Assembly (NCBI RefSeq): GCF_026213295.1
Contig: NC_079418.1
Coordinates: 4,909,887-4,973,886, forward strand
Direction: 5' to 3'
Length of the DNA stretch: 64,000 bases
Source of the DNA: Gadus chalcogrammus
Taxonomy: Eukaryota; Chordata; Actinopteri; Gadiformes; Gadidae
Shown here in pieces: positions 36,101 through 47,906 of this stretch. The notes under the pieces are model-generated. The model saw only the letters and a list, made by a program, of their open reading frames with translations. It searched no databases and was not told the origin of the DNA. Both the position numbers and the translations under genes were made by a program. Each line of letters begins with the position of its first letter. The first letter of the stretch is position 1.

Positions 36101-36664
36101 TTTTTTATCGAACGTCATTAAGGTTAACACCAACATGTGTGTAAAATTTGGACTCGATCCGATGTCTAATTTTGGATTTCTTTGGATTTTTGATATTCCA
36201 CGTCAAATTTAGCTAATAAACCAACATTCAAAACGCTACCGTTTCGTCCTCAAAGGTCGGATCAAAAAACTGTATATGTTTTCTTTGCGTGTGCGTCTGA
36301 AGATGCCGTGTGCAAAGTTTGGTGTTGATTGGTCAAGAAATGTGCGAGGAGTAGCGAAAAAACAGTTTTGCGGTTTTCGCGATTTAGCGAAAAATATTCA
36401 TAGACGCAAATGGGCGTGGCCTAGGCCAAAAGATGCAGCAGACTCCAGTGAATCTGTGTGTACGAGGTTTTGAATGTGGGAGGTTCGGTGTGGGAGTTAT
36501 AGCCCCAAACGCGTCTTTCCTTGGTATAGCGCCACCTAGTGGCCGGCGTGTCTGGATTTTGTCGTCTGCTTAGAACTCAGGGCCCTGGATCTAGTCATGC
36601 AATTGGCGTGTCGGCACCATTTACGGTTTGGGCTGTGGACCCACTTCTAGGGGGGAATAATAAT
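33121..36664 (-). repeat. Array 1 units 19-22
   Basis: Unit 19 (1125 bp) is type B with two terminal modules. Units 20-22 (814, 789, 816 bp) are type A with normal hairpins. Units 20-21 closely match units 7-8 at an offset of about 13,028 bp. Confidence 0.85.
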
Positions 36665-39600
36665 AACTAGAACTGCAAGCAGTTATGCAGGGGTCCAAGA
36701 AGTGTGCATTTCGCCGGCACAACGCGACAAGAAATGTGCATTTCGCCGGCACATCGCGAAGCATGTGTTGAAAACGCTACCCTGAACCTGTGGATACAAA
36801 GGATTTGACTGTGGTAGGAGTAGCGAGAAGTCAGTGTAGCGTTTTTGCGGCGAAATTTTGTAGAAGATATACAATTTCCTCGTTTATTGCGCCCCCTAAT
36901 GGCGGAATTTTCCGAAATATTTATCGAACGTCAGTAAGGTTAGCACCAACATGTGTGTAGAATTTGGACTCGATCCGATGTCTAATTTTGGATTTTTTTG
37001 TATTTTTGATTTTCCACGTCTAATTTAGCTAATATACCAATATTCAAAATGCTATCGTTTCGTCGTCGAAGGTCGGATCAAAAAACTGTATATGATTCCT
37101 TTGCGTGTGCGTCTGAAGATGTCGTGTGCAAAGTTTTGTGTCGATTGGTCAAGAAATGTGGGAGGAGTAGCGAAAAAACAGTTTTGCGGTTTTCGCGACT
37201 TTGCGAAAAAAACCAGACACCTAGTGGCCGGCGTGTCTGGATTTTGTCGTCTGCATAGTCTTCACTGACCTGGATCTAGTCATGCAATTGGCGTGTGTGC
37301 AACATTTACGGTATGGGCTGTATTCCCACTTTCTTGGTAGGAAGTATAATAAGAAAAATCCCTACAAAAACAATAGGGATCCAACCTGTTGGCTTGGACC
37401 CCTAACTAGAACTGCAAGCAGTTATGCAGGGGTCCAAGAAATGTGCATTTCGCCGGCACAACGCGAAGCATGTGTTCAAAACAAATGGGCACGGCGTATG
37501 CCAAAAGATGCAGCTGACCCCAGTGAATCTGTGGATATAAAGGTTTTGACTGTGGGAGGTTCGTTGTGGGAGTTATAGCCCAAAACGCGTTTTCAGAACA
37601 TTTCATTGGCCAATTATGAGATATATTATTTCGTCGTTTTTTTGCACCCCCTTGTGGCGAATTTTTAAAAAGACAATTTTCCTTTGCCAAATAACTCCCG
37701 CCCACATTAATAATTCTTGGCCATATTTTTTATATAGACTCGGGTTTGCCCCTTGATGGTTTCCATTGAGTTTGAAGAACATTCCTTTGGCCAATTAGAA
37801 GATATACAATTTCCTCGTTTATTGCGCCCCCTAATGGCGAAATATTCCGAATCTTTTATTGAACGCCAATAAGGGTAGCACCGACATGTTTCTAAAATTT
37901 GGACTTGATCCGATGTCTAAATTTGGTATTTTTTTATTTTTTTGCGTTTCGACGTAAAACGTAGCTAATAAACAAATATTCAAAACGCTACCGTTTCGTA
38001 ATCGAAGGTCGGATCAAAAAGTTTTGCATGATTTCTGTTCGTGTGCGTCTGAAGATGTCGTGTGCAAAGTTTTGTGTCAATTGGTCAAGAAATGTGGGAG
38101 GAGTAGGGAAAAGGCAGTTTAGCGGTTTTCGCAATTTTGCGATAAAAAATTATAGACGCAAATGGGCGTGGCCTATGCCAAAAGATGCAGCAGACTCCAG
38201 TGAATAAGTGGGTATAAGTTTTTGACTGTGGGAGGTTTTGTGTGGGAGTTATAGCCCCAAACGCATTTTCCCTTGGTATAGCGCCACCTAGTGACCGGCT
38301 TGTCTGGATTTTGACCTCTGCGTAGTCCGAAGAGACGTGGATCTAGTCATGCAATTGGCGTGTCTGCACCATTTACGGTTTGGGCTGTGGTACCACTTTT
38401 AGGGGGGTAAGTATAATAATAATAATAACTAGAACTGCAAGCAGTTATGCAGGGGTCCAAGAAGTGTGCATTTCGCCGGCACAACGCGACAAGAAATGTG
38501 AATTTCGCCGGCACAACGCGAAGCATGTGTTCAAAACGCTACCCTGAACTTGTGGATACAAAGGATTCGACTGTGGTAGGAGTAGCGAGAAGTCAGTGTA
38601 GCGTTTTCGCGGCAAAATTTTGTAGAAGATATACAATTTCCTCGTTTATTGCGCCCTCTAATGGCGAAATTGTCCGAAATTTTTATCGAACGTCATTAAG
38701 GTTAGCACCAACATGTGTGTAGAATTTGGACTCGATCCGATTTCTAATTTTGGATTTTTTTGGATTTTGGATTTTCCACGTCTAATTTAGCTAATATACC
38801 AATATTCAAAATGCTACCGTTTCGTCGTCGAAGGTCGGATCAAAAAACTGTATATGATTCCTTTGCGTGTGCGTCTGAAGATGTCGTGTGCAAAGTTTGG
38901 TGTCGATTGGTCAAGAAATGTGGGAGGAGTAGGGAAAAAACAGTTTTGCGGTTTTCGCGATTTAGCGAAAAATATTCATAGACGCAAATGGGCGTGGCCT
39001 ATGCCAAAAGATGCAGCAGACTCCAGTGCATCTGTGTGTACAAGGTTTTGAATGTGGGAGGTTCGGTGTGGGAGTTATAGCCCCAAACGCGTATTCCTTG
39101 GTATAGCGCCACCTAGTGACCGGCGCGTCTGGATTTTGTCGTCTGCTTAGTCCGAACAGATCTGGATCTAGTCATGTGATTCGCGTGTCGGCACCATTTA
39201 CGGTTTGGGCTGTGGTCCCACTTTTAGGGGGGTAAGAATAAAAATCCTTACAAAAACAATAGGGATCCAACCTGTTGGCTTGGACCCCTAACTAGAACTG
39301 CAAGCAGTTATGCAGGGGTCCAAGAAGTGTGCATTTCGCCGGCACAACGCGACAAGAAATGTGCATTTCGCCGGAAAAACGCGAAGCATGTGTTCAAAAC
39401 GCTACCCTGAACCTGTGGAGTAGCGTGAAGTCAGTGTAGCGTTTTCGCGGCGAAATTTTTGTAGAAGATATACAATTTCCTCGTTTATTGCGCCCCCTAA
39501 TGGCGAAATTTTCCGAAATTTTTATCGAAGGTCAATAAGGTTAGCACCAACATGTGTCTAAAATTTGGACTCGATCCGATGTCTAATTTTGGAATTTTTT

Positions 39601-41948
39601 GGTTTTTTAATTTTCCACGTCTAATTTAGCTAATAAAAGAATATTCAAAACTCTACCGTTTCGTCGTCGAAGGTCGGATCAAAAAACTGTATATGATTTC
39701 TTTGCGTGTGCGTCTGAAGATGCCGTGTGCAAAGTTTGGTGTTGATTGGTCAAGAAATGTGGGAGGAGTAGGGAAAAAACAGTTTTGCGGTTTTCGCGAT
39801 TTAGCGAAAAATATTCATAGACGCAAATGGGCGTGGCCTAGGCCAAAAGATGCAGCAGACTCCAGTGCATCTGTGTGTACAAGTTTTTGGACTCTGGGAG
39901 GTTCGGTGTGGGAGTTATAGCCCCAAACGCGTATTCGTTGGTATAGCGCCACCTAGTGGCCGGCGTGTCTGGATTTTGTTATCTGAGTAGCGGTGCCGAT
40001 TCTGGATCTAGCCATGCAATTGGCGCGTGTGCACCATTTACGGTTTGGGCTGTGGTTCCACTTTCACGGGGAGGTAGTATAATAATAATAAAAAAAATCC
40101 TTACAAAAACAATAGGGATCCAACCTGTTGGCTTGGACCCCTAATAAGAAAAATCCTTACAAAAACAATAGGGATCCAACCTGTTGGCTTGGACCCCTAA
40201 CTAGAACTGCAAGCAGTTATGCAGGGGTCCAAGAAGTGTGCATTTCGCCGGCACAACGCGACAAGAAATGTGCGTTTCGCCGGCACATCGCGAAGCATGT
40301 GTTCAAAACGCTACCCTGAACCTGTGGATACAAAGGATTTGACTGTGGTAGGAGTAGCGAGAAGTCAGTGTAGCGTTTTTGCGGCGAAATTTTGTAGAAG
40401 ATATACAATTTCCTCGTTTATTGCGCCCCCTAATGGCGGAATTTTCCGAAATTTTTATCGAACGTCATTAAGGTTAGCACCAACATGTGTGTAGAATTTG
40501 GACTCGATCCGATGTCTAATTTTGGATTTTTTAGTATTTTTGATTTTCCACGTCTAATTTAGCTAATATACCAATATTCAAAATGCTATCGTTTCGTCGT
40601 CGAAGGTCGGATCAAAAAACTGTATATGATTCCTTTGCGTGTGCGTCTGAAGATGTCGTGTGCAAAGTTTTGTGTCGATTGGTCAAGAAATGTGGGAGGA
40701 GTAGCGAAAAAACAGTTTTGCGGTTTTCGCGACTTTGCGAAAAAAACCAGACACCTAGTGGCCGGCGTGTCTGGATTTTGTCGTCTGCATAGTCTTCACT
40801 GACCTGGATCTAGTCATGCAATTGGCGTGTGTGCAACATTTACGGTATGGGCTGTATTCCCACTTTCTTGGTAGGAAGTATAATAAGAAAAATCCCTACA
40901 AAAACAATAGGGATCCAACCTGTTGGCTTGGACCCCTAACTAGAACTGCAAGCAGTTATGCAGGGGTCCAAGAAATGTGCATTTCGCCGGCACAACGCGA
41001 AGCATGTGTTCAAAACAAATGGGCACGGCGTATGCCAAAAGATGCAGCTGACCCCAGTGAATCTGTGGATATAAAGGTTTTGACTGTGGGAGGTTCGTTG
41101 TGGGAGTTATAGCCCAAAACGCGTTTTCAGAACATTTCATTGGCCAATTATGAGATATATTATTTCGTCGTTTTTTTGCACCCCCTTGTGGCGAATTTTT
41201 AAAAAGACAATTTTCCTTTGCCAAATAACTCCCGCCCACATTAATAATTCTTGGCCATATTTTTTATATAGACTCGGGTTTGCCCCTTGATGGTTTCCAT
41301 TGAGTTTGAAGAACATTCCTTTGGCCAATTAGAAGATATACAATTTCCTCGTTTATTGCGCCCCCTAATGGCGAAATATTCCGAATCTTTTATTGAACGC
41401 CAATAAGGGTAGCACCGACATGTTTCTAAAATTTGGACTTGATCCGATGTCTAAATTTGGTATTTTTTTATTTTTTTGCGTTTCGACGTAAAACGTAGCT
41501 AATAAACAAATATTCAAAACGCTACCGTTTCGTAATCGAAGGTCGGATCAAAAAGTTTTGCATGATTTCTGTTCGTGTGCGTCTGAAGATGTCGTGTGCA
41601 AAGTTTTGTGTCAATTGGTCAAGAAATGTGGGAGGAGTAGGGAAAAGGCAGTTTAGCGGTTTTCGCAATTTTGCGATAAAAAATTATAGACGCAAATGGG
41701 CGTGGCCTATGCCAAAAGATGCAGCAGACTCCAGTGAATAAGTGGGTATAAGTTTTTGACTGTGGGAGGTTTTGTGTGGGAGTTATAGCCCCAAACGCAT
41801 TTTCCCTTGGTATAGCGCCACCTAGTGACCGGCTTGTCTGGATTTTGACGTCTGCGTAGTCCGAAGAGACGTGGATCTAGTCATGCAATTGGCGTGTCTG
41901 CACCATTTACGGTTTGAGCTGTGGTACCAGTTTTAGGGAGGTAAGAAT
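36665..41948 (-). repeat. Array 1 units 23-28, containing a duplicated 1.75-kb block
   Basis: Units 23-24 (36665-38426) recur as 27-28 (40199-41948) at an offset of 3534 bp with only scattered differences. Units 23 and 27 are both 739 bp because of the same internal deletion. Units 25-26 lie between. Units 24 and 28 are type B with a single CGGC block. Confidence 0.85.
37205..37230 (+). other. Deletion junction with new inverted repeat (unit 23)
   Basis: Most units read ...GCGAAAAAAAATTAT... and, about 130 bp on, ...TAGCGCCACCTAGTGG.... Here the poly-A is joined to CCAGACACC, creating CCAGACAC opposite GTGTCTGG around a 12-base loop. The five bases CCAGA match neither flank of the deletion and equal the reverse complement of the nearby TCTGG. 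The same junction occurs at about 40739-40764. Confidence 0.75.
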
Positions 41949-44668
41949 AACTAGAACTGCAAGCAGTTATGCAGGGGTCCAAGAAGTGTGCATTTCGCCG
42001 GCACAACGCGACAAGAAATGTGCATTTCGCCGGCACAACGCGAAGCAAGTATTCAAAACGCTACCGTGAACAACCTGTGGATATAAAGGTTTTGACTGTG
42101 AGAGGTTCAGTGTGGGAGTTTCGGCCCCAAACGCATTTTCCGCTACCGTTTAGTCGTCGACGGTTGGATCAAAATAGTTTTTACTGATTTGCAACGCAAA
42201 ACATATATTCAAAACGCTACCGTTTCGTCAACGATGGTCGGATCAAAATAGTTTTGCTGATTTCTTGTAGTGTGCGTCTGAAGATGTCGTGTGCAAAGTT
42301 TGGTGTCAATTGGGCAAGAAATGTGGGAGGAGTAGCGAAAAGGCAGTTTAGCTGTTTTTGCGATTTTGCATAAAGAAAATACTGACGCAAATGGGCCTGG
42401 CCTATGCCAAAAGATGCAGCTGACTCCAGTGAATCTGTGCGTATAACGTTTTTGACTGTGGGAGCTTCGGTGTGGGAGTTATAGCCTAAAACGCGTTTTC
42501 AGAACATTCCATTGGCCAAATAGGAGATATATTATTTCGTCGTTTTTTGGCGCCGCCCTGTTGGCGAAATTTTCCAAAGACAATTTTCCTTTGCCAAATA
42601 ACTCCCGCCTACATTATTAATTCTTGGCCATATTTTTTATATAGACTCGGGTTTGCCCCTTGATGGTTTCCATTGAGTTTGAAGAACATTCCTTTGGCCA
42701 ATTAGAAGATACACAATTTCCTCGTTTATTGCGCCCCCTAATGGCGAAATATTCCGAATTCTTTATTGAACGCCATTAAGGGTAGCACCGACATGTGTCT
42801 AAAATTTGGACTTGATCCGATCTCTAATTTTTGTATTTTTTGAATTTTTGCGTTTCGACGTAAAACGTAGCTAATAAACAAATATTCAAAATGCTACCCT
42901 TTCGTAATCGAAGGTTGGATCAAAAAAGTGTCCGAGGATTTCTATGCGTGTGCGTCTGAAGATGCCGTGTGCAAAGTTTTGTGTCAATTGGTCAAGAAAT
43001 GTGGGAGGAGTAGCGAAAATACAGTTTTGCGGTTTTCGCGATTTTGCGATAAAAAATTATAGACGCAAATGGGCGTGGCCTATGTCAAAAGATGCAGCAG
43101 ACTCCAGTGAATATGTGGGTACAAGTTTTTGACTGTGGGAGGTTCGGTGTGGGAGTTATAGCCCCAAACGCGTATTCCTTGGTATAGCGCCACCTAGTGG
43201 CCGGCATGTCTGGATTTTGTCGTCTGCATAGTCTTCACGTACCTGGATCTAGTCATGTAATTGGCGTGTGTGCACCATTTACGGTTTGGGCTGTAGTACC
43301 ACTTTCTTGGTAGGAAGTATAAAAAGAATAATAATCGCTACAAAAACAATAGGGATCCAACCTGTTGGCTTGGACCCCTAATAATAATCCTTACAAAAAC
43401 AATAGGGATCCAACCTGTTGGCTTGGGCCCCTAAAAATCCCTACAAAAACAATAGGGATCCAACCTGTTGGCTTGGACCCCTAATAATAATAAAAAAAAT
43501 CCTTACAAAAACAATAGGGATCCAACCTGTTGGCTTGGACCCCTAAAAAGAAAAATCCTTACAAAAACAATAGGGATCCAACCTGTTGGCTTGGACCCCT
43601 AACTAGAACTGCAAGCAGTTATGCAGGGGTCCAAGAAATGTGCATTTCGCCGGCACAACGCGAAGCATGTGTTCGAAGTTGAGGAACGGCGTATGACAAA
43701 AGATGCAGCTGACTCCAGTGAATCTGTGGATATAAAGGTTTTGACTGTGGGAGCTTCGGTGTGGAAGTTATAGCCCAAAACGCGTTTACAGAACATTCCA
43801 TTGGCCAAATAGGAGATATACAATGTCGTCGTTTTTTGGCGCCGCCCTGTTGGCGAAATTTTCCAAAGACAATTTTCCTTTTCCAAATAACTCCCGCCCA
43901 CATTAATAATTCTTGGCCATATTTTTTATATAGACTCGGGTTTGCCCCTTGATGGTTTCCGTATAGTTTGAAGAACATTCCTTGGGCCAATTAGAAGATA
44001 TACAATTTCCTCGTTTATTGCGCCCCCTAATGGCGAAAAATTCCGGAATTTTTATCGAACGACAATAAGGTTAGCACCAACATGTCTGTACAATTTGGAC
44101 TCGATCCGATGTCTGATTTTGGATTTTATTGGATTTTTGATTTTCCACGTAAAATTTAGCTAATAAATCAATATTCAAAACGCTACCGTTTCGTCGTCGA
44201 AAGTCGGATCAAAAAACTGTTGATGATTTCTTTGCGTGTGCGTCTGAAGATGCCGTGTGCAAAGATTTGTGTCAATTGGTCAAGAAATGTGTGAGGAGTA
44301 GCGAAAAAACATTTTTTCGTTTTTCGCGATTTTGCGAAAAAAAATTATTGACGCAAATGGGCGTGGCCTAGGCCAAAAGATGCAGCAGACTCCAGTGAAT
44401 ATGTGGGTACAAGTTTTTGACTGTGGGACGTTCGGTGTGGGAGTTATAGCCCCAAACGCGTATTCCTTGGTATAGCGCCACCTAGTGGCCGGCGTGTCTG
44501 GATTTGGTCGTCTGCATTGTCCGAAGAGATCTGGATCTAGTCATGCAATTGGCGTGTTGGCACCATTTACGGTTTGGGCTGTGGTACCACTTCTAGTGAG
44601 GTAAGTATAACAATAAAAATCCTTACAAAAACAATAGGGATCCAACCTGTTGGCTTGGACCCCTAATA
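41949..44668 (-). repeat. Array 1 units 29-30, array end
   Basis: Unit 29 (1652 bp, type C) ends with five terminal modules. Unit 30 (1068 bp) is type B with one CGGC block and ends with one module, followed by TAATAAATATAGCTGCG, where family 2 begins. Confidence 0.85.
43325..43600 (-). repeat. Five-fold tandem terminal module, family 1
   Basis: Five copies of the 45-50-bp module (inside to outside: CTACAAAAACAATAGGG, hairpin CCAACCTGTTGG, CTTGGACCCC), starting near 43331, 43386, 43437, 43499 and 43555, separated by 5-17 bp of A/T-rich (TAA-like) sequence. Other clusters: two at 23641-23750, two at 27755-27859, three at 29505-29658, three at 31649-31803, two at 34139-34245, two at 40091-40198. 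Confidence 0.9.
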
Positions 44669-47600
44669 AATATAGCTGCGAGCAGCAATGTGGGTGTCAA
44701 GCATAATCGGACTCGGTAGGCTAATTCTGCCGGATGGACGCAATTGGCCTGGGGGCTACATGACGACCGCCTCGGAAATCGGCAATACCGACAGCCGGTG
44801 GGATGAGTAAATGGGAAAAAGGACCCCACCTAGAGGTAAGGGCGCAATGCAGTCTGCCTGACAGAACAAATGTCACAAATACATAGGGGTATTCGGAACA
44901 ATATCCCTAAAAGAGACACCATGTAAACAAGCATCCCTTCTGGAGGTGGTTCGTGAAGCATCTGATCCAGTGGGAATTGCAGTTTATATTTTAAGTGGGC
45001 GGAATGGTAAATATAGTCATTGTTACATTATACATTAAGTACCGCTTATCGCCACACGAGTGCAGTGTCTACCCATTAATGAGCGCCGTCAAGTTTGATT
45101 GCCTGTCACGGCCAAACGGTTTTGAATTTGAGAAAGCTGTTTAACACATTAGTTCAGCTTGGTCTGAAGATCATATATGCAGAGTTTCATGAAGATTGGA
45201 CATAATTTGTGGCCTGTGGGAATTTACAACTGATTTTGACAAATTTCAACATGGCGGCCAAGTTCTGATGTTGCAATGAGAAATAATTTATAAGCTATAT
45301 GAGTAGGTCTGACAGTATCATCAGACATTGAAAATAAGTTTGAAATGTACTCATGTGAAGAGAGAGGAGTTAAAACACGTCTTCATTAATTATAGCGCCC
45401 CCTAGCGGTCAATGGTCACCAAATTATTTGAGTGTCCCCATGATTATGTTATGGGTCAATGTATCAAGTTTGGTTATGATATGTCAAAGGGCTGCAGAGA
45501 TATTGGCGTGTTTCCGGTTTTCCGGCTTCGCGCTCGAATATCATTGGCTGTCGCGGATATTTCTGCAAGACGTAATATATGAGCTATATGGGGAGGTCTG
45601 ATAGTATCACCAGACATTGAAAATAAGTTTTAAATGTACTCATGTGAAGAGAGAGGAGTCAAAACACATCGACATTAATAACAGCGCCACCTAGAGGTCA
45701 AGGGTCACCAAATTCATTCAGTGTCACCGTGATGCGGTCATGGGTCTCTCTACCAAGGTTGGTTATGATAGGTCAAAGGGCTTCTGAGATATGGGCTTAC
45801 TTCCGGTTTGGCAATTTGGCGGTTCAATTTGATTGGCTTTAGCGGACCAACGGTTTTGAATTTGACAAATCTATTCGATGTTTTTTATCAAGCATGGCCA
45901 GAAGATCATGTGTGTCAAGATTCGAGATGATTGGACAAGATTTGTGATAGAAGTAGCATTTTGAAGGTTTTTGACATAAACCAAGATGGCGGAAATATAC
46001 GTCATGGCACAATGACGTCATAGGGTGTGTTGAACTGGGCTTGGTTCAAGGAATCCAATGATACCTGGTTTGTGAATATTGGTCGAATAGGTCGAAAGTT
46101 ATGAACATGAATGCATGCCCAACTTTGACCTGTTGGTGGCGCTAGAGCTGTTGGGCTAGCGACCTGAGATTGGCTTAATGGGCTAATGGGGCTGTCCTGA
46201 ACCAGTGTGCCAAATTTCACAACTTTTCGCCAAGCGGTTCTATGGGCTACCATTGACTCCAATGGCAGCATAATAATAATAATAATAAATATAGCTGCGA
46301 GCAGCAATGTGGGTGTCAAGCATTATCGGACTCGGTAGGCTAATTCTGCCGGATGGACGCAATTGGCCTGGGGGCTACATGACGACCGCCTCGGAAATCG
46401 GCAATACCGACAGCCGGTGGGATGAGTAAATGGGAAAAAGGACCCCACCTAGAGGTAAGGGCGCAATGCAGTCTGCCTGACAGAACAAATGTCACAAATA
46501 CATAGGGGTATTCGGAACAATATCCCTAAAAGAGACACCATGTAAACAAGCATCCCTTCTGGAGGTGGTTCGTGAAGCATCTGATCCAGTGGGAATTGCA
46601 GTTTATATTTTAAGTGGGCGGAATGGTAAATATAGTCATTGTTGCATTATACATTAAGTACCGCTTATCGCCACACGAGTGCAGTGTCTACCCATTAATG
46701 AGCGCCGTCAAGTTTGATTGCCTGTCACGGCCAAACGGTTTTTAATTTGAGAAAGCTGTTTAACACATTAGTTCAACTTGGTCTGAAGATCATATCTGCA
46801 GAGTTTCATGAAGATTGGACATCATTTGTGGCCTGTGGGAATTTACAACTGATTTTGACAACTTTCAACATGGCGGCCAAGTTCTGATGTTGCAATGAGA
46901 AATAATTTATAAGCTACATGAGTAGGTCTGACAGTATCATCAGACATTGAAAATAAGTTTGAAATGTACTCATGTGAAGAGAGAGGAGTTAAAACACGTC
47001 TTCATTAATTATAGCGCCCCCTAGCGGTCAATGGTCACCAAATTCTTTGAGTGTCCCCATGATTATGTTATGGGTCAATGTATCAAGTTTGGTTATGATA
47101 TGTCAAAGTGCTGCAGAGATATTGGCGTGTTTCCGGTTTTCCGGCTTCGCGCTCGAATATCATTGGCTGTCGCGGATATTTCTGCAAGACGTAATATATG
47201 AGCTATATGGGGAGGTCTGATAGTATCACCAGACATTGAAAATAAGTTTTAAATGTACTCATGTGAAGAGAGAGGAGTCAAAACACATCGACATTAATAA
47301 CAGCGCCACCTAGAGGTCAAGGGTCACCAAATTCATTCAGTGTCACCGTGATGCGGTCATGGGTCTCTCTACCAAGGTTGGTTATGATAGGTCAAAGGGC
47401 TTCTGAGATATGGGCTTACTTCCGGTTTGGCAACTTGGCGGTTAAATTTGATTGGCTTTAGCGGACAAACGGTTTTGAATTTGACAAATCTATTCGATGT
47501 TTTTCATCAAGCATGGCCAGAAGATCATGTGTGTCAAGATTCGAGATGATTGGACAAGATTTGTGATAGAAGTAGCATTTTGAAGGTTTTTGACATAAAC

Positions 47601-47906
47601 CAAGATGGCGGAAATATACGTCATGGCACAATGACGTCATAGGGTGTGTTGAACTGGGCTTGGTTCAAGGAATCCAATGATACCTGGTTTGTGAATATTG
47701 GTCGAATAAGTCGAAAGTTATGAACATGAATGCATGCCCAACTTTGACCTGTTGGTGGCGCTAGAGCTGTTGGGCTAGCAACCTGAGATTGGCTTAATGG
47801 GCTAATGGGGCTGTCCTGAACCAGTGTGCCAAATTTCACAACTTTTCGCCAAGCGGTTCTATGGGCTACCATTGACTCCAATGGCAGCATAATAATAATA
47901 ATAATA
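44669..47906 (-). repeat. Array 2 units 1-2 (long form, 1619 bp each)
   Basis: Two nearly identical long units. They contain the segment missing in short units, which includes GAGACACCATGTAAACAAGC and a first AACGGTTTTGAATTTGAGA block with an ATGGCGGCC motif. Neither ends with a terminal module. Confidence 0.9.

Larger units (their letters stand above)
15968..44668 (-). repeat. Array 1: about 30 tandem units of repeat family 1
   Basis: Unit starts on + coordinates: 15968, 16793, 17608, 18686, 19559, 20365, 21218, 22032, 22825, 23751, 24772, 26144, 26943, 27860, 28676, 29659, 30639, 31804, 33121, 34246, 35060, 35849, 36665, 37404, 38427, 39290, 40199, 40938, 41949, 43601. A typical start is AACTAG, hairpin AACTGCAAGCAGTT, GGGGTCCAAG, then a CATTTCGCCGGCACAACGCG block once or twice. 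Units end in (TAA)n, with or without a 45-50-bp module closing in CTTGGACCCC. Three lengths occur: A about 0.8 kb, B about 1.0 kb with an extra central segment, C about 1.3 kb. Minus strand is given because the ends fit a Helentron-like element in that direction. No coding capacity is apparent. Confidence 0.9.

Noticed and set aside
16813..40494. Recurrent ~91-aa (MQGSKKCAFRRHNA...) and ~62-75-aa frames in array 1, on both strands
   Set aside because: They recur because the DNA repeats. Frames exist on both strands over the same bases, units with small indels break them, and no conserved start context, domain or signal is seen. A codon-substitution test across units would settle it.
15968..44668. 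Array 1 as a centromeric satellite
   Set aside because: Units vary from 0.74 to 1.65 kb with transposon-like ends and repeated terminal modules, unlike a uniform satellite monomer; location on the chromosome cannot be judged from this window.
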